Part shown: in pieces, positions 41,575-50,192 of the stretch
Numbering within the stretch: position 1 is the first letter of the stretch
Layout of the letters: each line of letters begins with the position of its first letter
NCBI GenBank assembly: GCA_965116785.1
Contig: OZ220731.1
Location: 1,550,001 to 1,614,000 of the forward strand
Reading direction: 5' to 3'
DNA: 64,000 nucleotides
DNA from: Bin87 sp965116785
Lineage (GTDB): Bacteria > Chloroflexota > Dehalococcoidia > Lucifugimonadales > UBA3495
The notes under the pieces: generated by a model
Told to the model about the DNA's origin: nothing
Databases searched by the model: none
Seen by the model: only the letters and a program-made list of their open reading frames with translations
Position numbers and translations under genes: made by a program

Positions 41575-41648
41575 TTTACCCACGGCTCCGATTCGTAGTG
41601 CGCCCCCTATAGCCGGCGTCGAATCTGGCCGGGCACGGGGCGGCGGGT

Positions 41649-41677
41649 AGTATAGCCTATGGTCAGTGGGGCATCAA
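41649..41677 (-). promoter_or_regulatory. leuB promoter
   Basis: On the minus strand TTGATG (41677-41672), 17 bases, TATACT (41654-41649). Start near 41642, leaving a leader of about 68 bases with no clear attenuator. Confidence 0.6.
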
Positions 41678-41802
41678 ACGGAGGCTGTTAGCTGGATTGT
41701 GTCGCGAGTCAGCACGTTGTTGCGATGGGGCATCGGGTCGCAGCCAACCCTGTTGCTGTGGTTCGACCCTCACAAAACTGTCTTGCGGTAGAGATCCTCG
41801 CG

Positions 41803-41831
41803 TTGACACGCCGGGATGCACACTTTAAACT
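41803..41831 (+). promoter_or_regulatory. Promoter of the DUF1501 gene; the 41575-41894 gap
   Basis: TTGACA (41803-41808), 17 bases, TAAACT (41826-41831); start near 41838, about 57 bases before the ATG. The 320-base gap between leuB and DUF1501 holds this promoter, the leuB promoter and no visible gene. AAGGAGG lies about 10 bases before the DUF1501 ATG. Confidence 0.65.
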
Positions 41832-41894
41832 GCGAACATCAGCCGAGCAGCGCTGGCGTTTGGCGTTGCGCCGTGACAAGGAGGCATTTCCGCG

Positions 41895-43025
41895 ATGACC
41901 ACCACCCAAAATGACCGGTCCCTGGTTGTAATCCAACTGACCGGCGCGAATGACCCGCTGAATACGGTTATTCCCTACACCGACGGACACTATCACGATT
42001 TCAGGCCGAACGTGGGCATTCCCACCGATCAGGTGATACCCATCGACGGAAAGTTGGCATTCAACCCGAACATGGCGCCGATCAAGGCGCTTTGGGACGA
42101 GGGCAAAGTCGCCGTCGTCAACGGGATCGGATATAACAACCCCACCCGGTCGCACTTCCGCAGCATGGACATCTGGCATACGTGCGAGCCGGAAAAGATC
42201 GCCACGGAAGGGTGGCTGGGCCGTGTGATCCGTGACCTGGACCCCTCGGGCCAGAACGTCATTACGGGCGTGAATTTCGGTCGCGGCCTTCCGCGCTCCA
42301 TGGGCGCCCCCGGCGTGCCAGTCGCTTCGGTGGGTAACCTGGAGACCTACGGCCTGTTCCCCGACGTTGAAGAAGAGCGCGTGCGCGGGCTATGCCTCGA
42401 GGCGTTCGGCTCGATGTACGGCGGGACGATTCAAGGCGCGGTGATGGAGTACCTGGGCCAGACCGGCCGGGACGCGCTCAAGGGCGCGGACATCCTGCGA
42501 ACCGCTCCCGACAAGTATTCTTCCTCGGTGGAATACGCCGACAACCCCATCGCCCAGTCGCTCAAGAACGTGGCGCAGGTGATGACCGCTGATCTGGGAA
42601 CCCGCATCTACTATACCCAGCACGGCAGCTTCGACACGCATGGCGACGAGGTAAAGGTGCATGGCGGCTTGTGGACCCAGGTTTCCGGCGCGGTCAGTGA
42701 CTTCATGGCCGATCTGGAAGAACACGGGAAGGCCGACGACGCGATCGTGCTGGTCTGGACCGAGTTCGGCCGCCGCATTCGCGACAACGGCTCCGGCACC
42801 GACCACGGTTCCGGCGGGACCGCCTTTGTCATCGGCAACCAGATTCATGGCGGTTTCTACGGCGAGTACCCGTCGTTGGCCGAGCGCGACCAGCTGGACG
42901 GCGACCTGCACTGGAACAACGACTTCCGCTCCACCTACTCCACAATCGCGGAGAAGTGGCTCGGCCTGGACCCGGTGAACATCGTCAACGGACGGTTCGA
43001 GCAGTGGGACTTCATCGGCAACTAA
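41895..43025 (+). CDS. DUF1501 family protein
   Basis: A 376-residue protein of the alkaline-phosphatase-like superfamily. It begins at the family core, SLVVIQLTGANDPLNTVIPY, and contains FDTHGDE, WTEFGRR and GTDHGSGG, which hold likely metal ligands. Most DUF1501 proteins carry a twin-arginine signal; this one has none, so it should be cytoplasmic. The family is usually encoded next to DUF1800, as here. Enzyme activity is unproven; a hydrolase of sulfate or phosphate esters is one idea. Confidence 0.88.
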   Translation: MTTTQNDRSLVVIQLTGANDPLNTVIPYTDGHYHDFRPNVGIPTDQVIPIDGKLAFNPNMAPIKALWDEGKVAVVNGIGYNNPTRSHFRSMDIWHTCEPEKIATEGWLGRVIRDLDPSGQNVITGVNFGRGLPRSMGAPGVPVASVGNLETYGLFPDVEEERVRGLCLEAFGSMYGGTIQGAVMEYLGQTGRDALKGADILRTAPDKYSSSVEYADNPIAQSLKNVAQVMTADLGTRIYYTQHGSFDTHGDEVKVHGGLWTQVSGAVSDFMADLEEHGKADDAIVLVWTEFGRRIRDNGSGTDHGSGGTAFVIGNQIHGGFYGEYPSLAERDQLDGDLHWNNDFRSTYSTIAEKWLGLDPVNIVNGRFEQWDFIGN

Positions 43026-43082
43026 ACAGGCGCCGATGATGCCACTCATCGATTTCAAAATCAGACTTTTTTGGAGGCAATA

Positions 43083-44498
43083 ATGAGCAATGCCGACATT
43101 GCCTTGATGGCTCACCTGATGCGCCGAGCCGGCTTTGGCGCCAATCGCGACGAACTGGAACAGCTGGTGGAACGCGGCTATGAGAATGTGGTCGAGGACC
43201 TGCTGAACCCGGGCGACGCCAAGGTGATACCTGATGACGTCATCCGACGCTACCACTCCGAGATGGCGGAGATGCGCGAGCTGAACAGCGCGGGCGCATA
43301 CTGGATGTACCGAATGGTCACCACGCAGAACCAGCTGGAAGAGAAGCTGGCGCTGTTTTGGCACGGACTGTTCGCCACCGGTTACTCCAAGCTGAACCAG
43401 GCCAACGCTCTGGTGAACCAGATCAGCACTTTCCGCCGGCATTCCCTGGGTTCCTTCCGAACGATGCTGGTCGAGCTGTCCAAGGACCCGGCCATGATCA
43501 TCTGGCTGGACAACCACGATAACCACAAAGACAACATCAACGAGAACTATGGGCGGGAGTTGCTCGAGCTCTTTTCGATGGGCGTCGGCAACTACACCGA
43601 GGACGACATCAAGGAATGCGCCCGCGCGTTCACCGGATGGACCCTCGGCAACGCCGAGTACATGTCCACGCGAGCCAGCCGTGATTCCATCTGGCCGTAC
43701 AGTCGGATCAACTGGCATTTCAACTACCGCGACTATGACCACGACGATGGGGAAAAGACCTTCCTCGGTCACACGGGGAATTTCAACGGTGAGGACATCA
43801 TCGACATCATTGTCCAGCAGGACGCCACGGCGCGGTTCATCAGCACCCGGCTGTTCCAGTTCTTCGCCGCCGACGAGGTGGACGAAGCCGCTGAAGCCGT
43901 CATTGATGAAATGGTGAAGTCGTTCTTCGAATCCGGCCATGAAATCCGGTCGGTGCTTCGGACGATGTTCAATTCCGACTATTTCAAGTCCGAAGAGGCG
44001 AGGTTCGCCCGGGTCAAAGGTCCGGTGGAACTGGTCGTCGGAGCGGTGCGAATGGCCGGGACCTATCAGGAGCCGACCTTCGGAGCGGACCAACTGGCCC
44101 GCCAGACCATGTACATGGGCCAGGGCATCTTCCAGCCGCCGAGTGTGGAGGGCTGGCACGAGGGCGCCGAATGGATCGACAGCGGCGCGCTGGTGGAACG
44201 GGTCAACTTCGTCGGTAAGGAACTGGGCGATCCCGCCAACCCTGGCGTCAAGGCGATCATCGACCGTCTGGGCCGCCAGAGCGCGGGCGCGATGTCGCCC
44301 GAGGAACAGGTCGTCGCATGCGCTGATCTGATCGGGCCGTTGGAGCTATCCGAAGCGACGGCTACTTCGATCCGCGAGTTCGCCAACGAGCAGGGTCCCG
44401 CCGACCTGCGGGATGGTTCCCGCACCGAGGCGGACGAGCAGCGCATCGCCAACCTGCTGCGGCTGCTGACGGCCACACGGGAGTACCAGCTGGCATAA
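43083..44498 (+). CDS. DUF1800 family protein
   Basis: A 471-residue protein; ATG 43083 has GGAGG 5 bases upstream. Family segments are LMRRAGFGANRDEL, LALFWHGLFATGYSKL, IWLDNHDNHKDNINENYGRELLELFSMGVGNYTEDDI and GMFQPPSVEGW-like FQPPSVEGWHEG. No signal peptide is seen. DUF1800 and DUF1501 genes form conserved pairs in many bacteria and may act together. The role is unknown. Confidence 0.88.
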   Translation: MSNADIALMAHLMRRAGFGANRDELEQLVERGYENVVEDLLNPGDAKVIPDDVIRRYHSEMAEMRELNSAGAYWMYRMVTTQNQLEEKLALFWHGLFATGYSKLNQANALVNQISTFRRHSLGSFRTMLVELSKDPAMIIWLDNHDNHKDNINENYGRELLELFSMGVGNYTEDDIKECARAFTGWTLGNAEYMSTRASRDSIWPYSRINWHFNYRDYDHDDGEKTFLGHTGNFNGEDIIDIIVQQDATARFISTRLFQFFAADEVDEAAEAVIDEMVKSFFESGHEIRSVLRTMFNSDYFKSEEARFARVKGPVELVVGAVRMAGTYQEPTFGADQLARQTMYMGQGIFQPPSVEGWHEGAEWIDSGALVERVNFVGKELGDPANPGVKAIIDRLGRQSAGAMSPEEQVVACADLIGPLELSEATATSIREFANEQGPADLRDGSRTEADEQRIANLLRLLTATREYQLA

Positions 44499-44529
44499 GG
44501 CAGACCCCCAAGCATAGTGGACGATTGCA

Positions 44530-44551
44530 GGGGCGAATGATCATTCGCCCC
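44530..44551. repeat. Dispersed palindrome, copy 3
   Basis: GGGGCGAATG (44530-44539), AT, CATTCGCCCC (44542-44551), followed by CTAC. It lies between the DUF1800 stop and the NHL-repeat gene and differs from the copy at 18623 only in the centre. Confidence 0.8.
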
Positions 44552-44574
44552 TACGTAAAACAGGAGAGGCTGCA

Positions 44575-45609
44575 ATGACTACCACGACTGCAGTCAGCGC
44601 GGGTCCGGTGGAATACGTCAAGACCATCGGAGTGACCACCAACCAGAGCGGCCGAGGGTTCATCAACCCGTATGACTGCGCCTTCACCAACGACGGGCGG
44701 ATCCTGGTGCTGAACCATGCTGACGCGGCTCGAACCGCGCTGATCCGCATCGGCGTCCTCAACTGGGACGAGGAATACCTGGGCGAGTTCAGCAAGGGCA
44801 CCGGGCGCGGAGAGGGCCAGTGGATGCTGCCCATCGGTATGACCATCAGCGCTGACCAGCGGATCCACGTTACCGACGAGCATCTCCATCGCGTCACGAT
44901 ATTCGACACCGCGGGCGAGTTCGTGCGGATGTGGGGCGAAAAGGGCGACGGCCCTGGACAAATGAACGGACCGGCCGGCGTTGCCGTTGCCGCCGACGGA
45001 ACTGTGTACGTCGCGGAACAATACAACCACCGGGTGCAGAAGTTCACCGCCGAGGGAGATCCGATATCGCATTGGGGCGAGGCGGGGGACGGACCCGGGC
45101 AATTCAACATGCCCTGGGGATTGGGATTGGACACGGCTGGCAACGTGTACGTCGCGGACTGGCGCAACGACCGGGTCCAGAAGTTCACCGAGGACGGTCA
45201 GCACCTCGCAACCTACGGCTCTTCGGGCACAGGAGATGGGGAATTCAGCCGGCCTTCGGCCGTTGCAATAGATTCCGAGGGTTACATCTACGTGGCCGAC
45301 TGGGGCAACGAACGGATCCAGCTATTGGATCCGGACGGAAACTTCGTACAGGCACTGCGCGGGCAGGCCACGCTTTCCAAGTGGGCACAGGACTTCATGT
45401 CGGTGAACCCGGACGAGTACAACACGCGCCAGATGGCCAACCTGGTGCCCGATCTGCCCGACCACCTGGACACGCCCTACCTTATCTCGGCGCAATCGGA
45501 GCCGTACTTCTGGGGACCCGTGGCGCTGCGGCTGGACCAGGAGGAAAGGCTGTTCGTCGTGGAAGCCAACCGGCACCGCATCCAGGTGTACCAGCGCCGA
45601 AAGGACTGA
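44575..45609 (+). CDS. NHL-repeat beta-propeller protein
   Basis: A 344-residue protein of NHL-type repeats: GQMNGPAGVAVAADGTVYVAEQYNH, GQFNMPWGLGLDTAGNVYVADWRND and GEFSRPSAVAIDSEGYIYVADWGNE are three complete units, with weaker ones on both sides, enough for a six-bladed propeller. No signal peptide. The propeller may bind a protein or sugar. It ends 7 bases before glcD, so it is probably in that operon. CAGGAGAGG precedes the ATG. Confidence 0.85.
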   Translation: MTTTTAVSAGPVEYVKTIGVTTNQSGRGFINPYDCAFTNDGRILVLNHADAARTALIRIGVLNWDEEYLGEFSKGTGRGEGQWMLPIGMTISADQRIHVTDEHLHRVTIFDTAGEFVRMWGEKGDGPGQMNGPAGVAVAADGTVYVAEQYNHRVQKFTAEGDPISHWGEAGDGPGQFNMPWGLGLDTAGNVYVADWRNDRVQKFTEDGQHLATYGSSGTGDGEFSRPSAVAIDSEGYIYVADWGNERIQLLDPDGNFVQALRGQATLSKWAQDFMSVNPDEYNTRQMANLVPDLPDHLDTPYLISAQSEPYFWGPVALRLDQEERLFVVEANRHRIQVYQRRKD

Positions 45610-45616
45610 CCCGACA

Positions 45617-47050
45617 TTGACCGGCACCGACCTTCTGGAAAACATTCGAACCGTCGTTGGTGACGATTATGTGATCGCGCACCGCGAAGACCTTCTGGTC
45701 TACGAATACGACGGTTCAGTCGACCGCTCGATGCCCCGGGCGGTCGTTCTGCCGGCTGACACCGACGAGGTCAGCCGGGTGATGGCCCTGGCCTACGACG
45801 CGGGGGTAACCGTGGTGGGTCGCGGCAGCGGCACCGGCCTTAGCGGCGGCGCGATCACTCCGCCGGAAGGGTTACAGGTCGCCTTCCCCCGGATGAACCG
45901 CATCCTCGACGTGGACACGGTGAACCGCACTGCACTCGTTGAGCCGGGAGTGATCAACCTGGACCTGGACAACCACGTGCGAGGGTTCGGGATGCGCTAC
46001 GCTCCTGACCCGTCAAGTCAGCGGGCGTGCAGCCTGGGTGGGAACATCGCCGAGAACGCGGGCGGACCACATTGCCTGGCCTACGGGGCGACCACCAACC
46101 ACGTCATCGGGATGGAGGTGGTGCTGGAAGACGGCGAGGTGGTTCACCTGGGGAGCATGGCGCGAGAGGCCGGCGGATACGACCTGCGGGGTGCTTTCGT
46201 GGGGTCCGAGGGGACGTTCGGCATCGCGACAAAGATCCTGGTCCGTCTGCTGCCTCTACCGGAAACGGTACGCACGTTCCTGGGGATCTTTCCCGACATC
46301 GATTCAGCGTGCACTGCGGTGTCGGCGGTGATTGGGCACGGTATCGTCCCCGCCGCCCTGGAGATGATCGACGCGTTGAGCATCAAGGCGGTGCAGAACG
46401 TCACCGACGCGGGGTATCCCAACGACGCCGGGGCGGTGCTCCTGATCGAACTCGAGGGCCTGAACGAAGAGGTGGAAGAGGTCAGCGGAGAGGTGGAAGC
46501 AGCGCTCTGGGATACGGGCGCGGCCGACGTGAGGGTCGCCGAGGACGATGCCGAGCGAGAACGCCTGTGGGTGGGTCGCAAAACGGCATTCGGAGCGTTC
46601 GGAACCATCGCGCCCAACTACTACCTGGTGGATGGCGTGGTGCCGCGAACACGCCTGACGCAGATGCTGCGGAAGGTCACCGAGGTGAGCGAACGATACG
46701 GGATTACCATTGCCAACGTGTTCCACGCCGGCGACGGCAATCTGCATCCCTGCATGCTGTTTGATGCCCGCGAACCCGGCGTTATGGAAAGCGCGATGGC
46801 TGCGGCGGCGGAGTTGATGGAAGAATGCGCGCTGCTGGGCGGCACCCTGAGCGGCGAGCACGGCATCGGCCTGGAGAAGAAGGAATTCATGCCGCTGGTG
46901 TACACGGATGCGGACATGGCGGCGATGCAGCGGGTACGCGAGGCGTTCGCGCCAGAAAACCGGCTTAATCCCGGCAAAATCTTTCCCGACGGGAGCTACT
47001 GGCGGCCATCGGCGCATCCGGCGGCGCACACCGCCGGGATGTATGCCTGA
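45617..47050 (+). CDS. glcD: Glycolate oxidase-type FAD subunit GlcD
   Basis: A 477-residue flavin oxidoreductase starting at TTG 7 bases after the NHL gene. The FAD domain has VGRGSGTGLSGGAI, PDPSSQRACSLGGNIAENAGGPH and GSEGTFGIATKI; the C-terminal domain contains NVFHAGDGNLHP and GEHGIGLEKKEF with active-site His residues. With GlcE and GlcF it oxidises glycolate (or a related 2-hydroxy acid) to glyoxylate and passes electrons to the membrane. Confidence 0.93.
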   Translation: MTGTDLLENIRTVVGDDYVIAHREDLLVYEYDGSVDRSMPRAVVLPADTDEVSRVMALAYDAGVTVVGRGSGTGLSGGAITPPEGLQVAFPRMNRILDVDTVNRTALVEPGVINLDLDNHVRGFGMRYAPDPSSQRACSLGGNIAENAGGPHCLAYGATTNHVIGMEVVLEDGEVVHLGSMAREAGGYDLRGAFVGSEGTFGIATKILVRLLPLPETVRTFLGIFPDIDSACTAVSAVIGHGIVPAALEMIDALSIKAVQNVTDAGYPNDAGAVLLIELEGLNEEVEEVSGEVEAALWDTGAADVRVAEDDAERERLWVGRKTAFGAFGTIAPNYYLVDGVVPRTRLTQMLRKVTEVSERYGITIANVFHAGDGNLHPCMLFDAREPGVMESAMAAAAELMEECALLGGTLSGEHGIGLEKKEFMPLVYTDADMAAMQRVREAFAPENRLNPGKIFPDGSYWRPSAHPAAHTAGMYA

Positions 47051-47095
47051 TCGCCGCGCCTGTACTGCTCGGAGCCCAGCCGGCTCCTGCTTTGC

Positions 47096-48430
47096 ATGAC
47101 CACAACGCGCTCAATCGCTGGGAAACTGGCGGAGTTGATTGGTCCCGGGGCGATTGTAAGCGGTGCGGACCTGCGCAACTACGCTATCGGGGAATGGCTG
47201 CCCGTGGCTGCGGCAAAGCCGGCCAATGCCGATGAGGTGGCAGCGGTGATGTCCTGGGCCAATAGCAGCGGAGTGGCGGTCTATCCGTCGGGAGGCCGCA
47301 CCGCCACGCCCCTGGGCAATCCGCCGGCGCGGCCTGGTATCGCGCTGGACCTGACCGGGCTGAACCGCGTGGTTGACTTTCAACCGGCGGATCTGACGGT
47401 GAGCGTGCAGGCGGGCGTGACTCTGACCCAACTGAACGAAGTGCTGGCACAAGACGGCAAACACGTGCCCATCACGGCGCCGTTGAGCGACCGGGCGACG
47501 GTGGGCGGCACGCTGGCAACAGGGATCAGCGGGCCGCTGCGATTGGCCTACGGCCTGCCTCGGGACTGGCTGATCGGAGCCAGCGTAGTGGGTGCGGACG
47601 GGACCCAGACCAAGGCCGGCGGCAAGGTAGTCAAGAACGTCACCGGTTACGACCTGAACCGGCTTTACACGGGTTCGCTGGGTACTCTGGCGGTGATCAC
47701 CGAGGCGACGTTCAAACTGGCTCCGGCGCCGACGGAGTGGGCGGTGATCGTGGCCGCATTCGACGGGATAGATGCCGCCGCTGATGCGGCCCAAAACTTG
47801 CAGACCCAATACTACTCGCCCCTGGGATTGCACCTCCTGGTCGGCGAGGCGGCACAGCGCCTCGCTCCATCCATGGGCGGGCGGGCGTTAACTGTAGCCA
47901 TTCAGGGAGGCCGGCCGGCGTCGATGAGGCGGAGGGTAGATGACACCGTTGGCCTGTGGTCTCCGGTCGCTGCAACGATCAAAGTCGCTAGAGGACAGGA
48001 AGCGGAAAGCCTGATCCGCGCTATAACCGATTTGCCAGCAGACCCGGCCTCGCCGCCCTCGATATGCGTCCGGATCAATGCGCAGCCGTCGGCTTTACGA
48101 GAGATCCTGGCCTTTGTCGATGCGTCGTTAGGGGACGGGCCGTCGCCGTCGGTGGTGGCGGACGTAGGATTCGGCGGCGGTCGCCTGCTCTGGTGGGACG
48201 ACCTCGAAACCGCTGATCCCGAAGCCGTGGCTGCCGAGCTGCGGACGATCCAGTCCAAGGCAGCGGCTCTTGGTGGAGGGGCGGTCGTGGAGCGATGCCC
48301 GGATGGCGTGAAGGTTTACATTGACGTTTGGGGAGAACGCCCATCGGGCATGCAGATCATGCGCCGGCTGAAACAGCAGTTTGACCCGCACAATATTTTG
48401 AACCCCGGTCGCTATGTTGGAGGACTGTGA
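47096..48430 (+). CDS. glcE: Glycolate oxidase-type FAD-binding subunit GlcE
   Basis: A 444-residue second FAD-domain subunit. VYPSGGRTATPLG, RATVGGTLATGISGPLRLAYG and GKVVKNVTGYDLNRLYTGSLGTLAVIT match GlcE. It ends with PHNILNPGRY, as in glycolate oxidases. Its stop overlaps the glcF start. Confidence 0.92.
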   Translation: MTTTRSIAGKLAELIGPGAIVSGADLRNYAIGEWLPVAAAKPANADEVAAVMSWANSSGVAVYPSGGRTATPLGNPPARPGIALDLTGLNRVVDFQPADLTVSVQAGVTLTQLNEVLAQDGKHVPITAPLSDRATVGGTLATGISGPLRLAYGLPRDWLIGASVVGADGTQTKAGGKVVKNVTGYDLNRLYTGSLGTLAVITEATFKLAPAPTEWAVIVAAFDGIDAAADAAQNLQTQYYSPLGLHLLVGEAAQRLAPSMGGRALTVAIQGGRPASMRRRVDDTVGLWSPVAATIKVARGQEAESLIRAITDLPADPASPPSICVRINAQPSALREILAFVDASLGDGPSPSVVADVGFGGGRLLWWDDLETADPEAVAAELRTIQSKAAALGGGAVVERCPDGVKVYIDVWGERPSGMQIMRRLKQQFDPHNILNPGRYVGGL

Positions 48431-49830
48431 TGGTCAGCGCACCGGACCGACACTCGGACGCTGACCAGCACCTGGGCGGAGGGATCGACGCCGGCCATGG
48501 CTTCCCGTACGGATTGCCCTTCGAGGGTTCACTGAATGACGGGCCCATGTTCGCCGGACCGGACGCTCCCGCCGAGGCGGACCTTTACCGCTGCGTGCAC
48601 TGCGGCTTGTGCCTGAGCGCGTGTCCCACCTACGTTGAGACTCGGCTGGAAACGGAGTCGCCGCGGGGCCGAATTGCGCTGATGAAGGCGGTGCACGAAG
48701 GGCGCACCGGCATCAGCGATCGGTTGGTGTCGCACTGGGAGTTGTGCCTGCAGTGCCGCGCATGCGAGGCCGTCTGTCCGTCGGGTGTCCCGTATGGTCG
48801 GCTGATGGAACACACGCGGGCGCAGGTCCAGGACAACAACCTGCAGAGTCCGGAGCTGGGACGGCTCTCGCGGTTGTTCCTGCGGGCCGCGCTACCTCAC
48901 AACCGGAGGTTGCGCCTGGCCGGACATATGATCCGGCTTTATCAAGGGTCTGGATTGCAGGGGCTGGTCCGCAAGTCCGGGCTGCTACGTCTGATGCCTG
49001 GTGAACTCGATGCAATGGAAGCGCAGATGCCAGTGATGGGGCAGCGGTTTTTCGGGCCGCGGAGCCAGGTGTTCCCGGCGCAAGGTGAAAGGCGCACGAC
49101 CGTTGGATTGCTGTCTGGGTGCGTCATGCCCTTGATGCAGGGCGATGCGATGCGAGCGACGGTGCGGGTGCTGCAACGGAACGGGTGCGACGTTGCGGTT
49201 CCGCCAGCGCAGGGGTGTTGCGGCGCGCTGAACCTGCACGCCGGCGATTTGGAGCTGGGACGACGCATGGCCCGCAGGAATATCGACGCGTTCAAACAGG
49301 CTGGCGTCGATGTGGTGGTAACAGCCTCTGCCGGGTGCGGCTCCTCAATGAAAGAGTACGGCGACCTGCTACGGGACGATCCCGACTACGCCGCGGCCGC
49401 GCACGAATTTTCGCAAAACACGCGGGACATCACCGAGTTTCTGGCCGAACTACCTGTGAAACCCCCAAAGGCTCAATTGCCTTGGCGGGTCACCATGCAG
49501 GACCCGTGTCACCTGGCGCACGCCCAGCGGATCACGGACGCTCCCCGGCAGGTTTTGCGGAGCATCCCCGGACTGGAACTGGTGGAGATGGCGGAGTCGT
49601 CGCTGTGCTGCGGCTCAGCCGGGTTCTACTCCCTCATACAACGGGACATGTCCCGGCGACTGCAGCGGCGCAAGATCGGCAACGCGTCGGCGACCGGAGC
49701 CGAGATCATCGCGTCCGCCAATCCAGGCTGCATCAGCCAGCTGGAACAGGGGCTGCGCGATGCCGGCTCCGGCGCACGAGTAATGCACGTGGTGGAGATA
49801 CTGGACGCGGCTTACATTAGTCATTCATGA
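48430..49830 (+). CDS. glcF: Glycolate oxidase-type iron-sulfur subunit GlcF
   Basis: A 466-residue protein with two 4Fe-4S motifs, CVHCGLCLSACPTY and CLQCRACEAVCPSG, and two CCG domains (QGCCGALNLHAGD, SSLCCGSAGFYS). It carries electrons from GlcD/GlcE. ATG 48430 overlaps the glcE stop; a GTG one codon earlier is also possible. The N-terminal 35 residues before the cluster are variable. Confidence 0.93.
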   Translation: MVSAPDRHSDADQHLGGGIDAGHGFPYGLPFEGSLNDGPMFAGPDAPAEADLYRCVHCGLCLSACPTYVETRLETESPRGRIALMKAVHEGRTGISDRLVSHWELCLQCRACEAVCPSGVPYGRLMEHTRAQVQDNNLQSPELGRLSRLFLRAALPHNRRLRLAGHMIRLYQGSGLQGLVRKSGLLRLMPGELDAMEAQMPVMGQRFFGPRSQVFPAQGERRTTVGLLSGCVMPLMQGDAMRATVRVLQRNGCDVAVPPAQGCCGALNLHAGDLELGRRMARRNIDAFKQAGVDVVVTASAGCGSSMKEYGDLLRDDPDYAAAAHEFSQNTRDITEFLAELPVKPPKAQLPWRVTMQDPCHLAHAQRITDAPRQVLRSIPGLELVEMAESSLCCGSAGFYSLIQRDMSRRLQRRKIGNASATGAEIIASANPGCISQLEQGLRDAGSGARVMHVVEILDAAYISHS

Positions 49831-49906
49831 ACATGACCAGCATCGCGACCTGTGCTATCGACGCATTTCCCTTTGCGAGTTTCGCACCGCCAGTGCCCGC
49901 CTACAA

Positions 49907-50188
49907 TCACTTGATTCTCAAGGCACATATCTGTGCGAGGAATTGGGTGCTCTCTAACTCGTGATGGCTCATGCACGTGATATGGGCTGCGATATTAGGC
50001 AAGACGCATTCTAAATCGCGCCTCATGATCCTAAGTGCATTCGAGACCGCCTGCAAGTCATCCGAAGAATACACCAACAGGATGTCTACGTCACCAGGAG
50101 TATCCGACCACAGTACTGAACCAAATAAGAATACTTCGTCGAAATTCTCTAAGGATGAGCGGGGTAGTATTGGCAGTTTTTTGACCAT
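49907..50188 (-). CDS. Small nucleotidyltransferase-fold protein (MNT-type)
   Basis: A 93-residue minimal nucleotidyltransferase. The motif is LFGSVLWSDTPGDVDILLVY, with Gly23-Ser24 and Asp33/Asp35 as metal ligands. It lies 4 bases after the HNH gene, in sequence that is visibly AT-richer than its surroundings. Small MNT proteins often work as antitoxins that modify a toxin, or in conflict systems. It has no HEPN partner here; the HNH protein would be its partner. Not a known CBASS cyclase, which is much longer. Confidence 0.7.
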   Translation of the reverse strand: MVKKLPILPRSSLENFDEVFLFGSVLWSDTPGDVDILLVYSSDDLQAVSNALRIMRRDLECVLPNIAAHITCMSHHELESTQFLAQICALRIK

Positions 50189-50192
50189 AGGT

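Noticed and set aside
41607..41636. Nine-codon mini-ORF (GTG to TAG, one Leu codon) in the leuB leader
   Set aside because: Only one Leu codon, no terminator or alternative hairpins, so not a convincing leucine attenuator.
42390..44159. 589-codon open frame antisense to DUF1501 and DUF1800
   Set aside because: Same reason; both sense genes have ribosome sites and family motifs.
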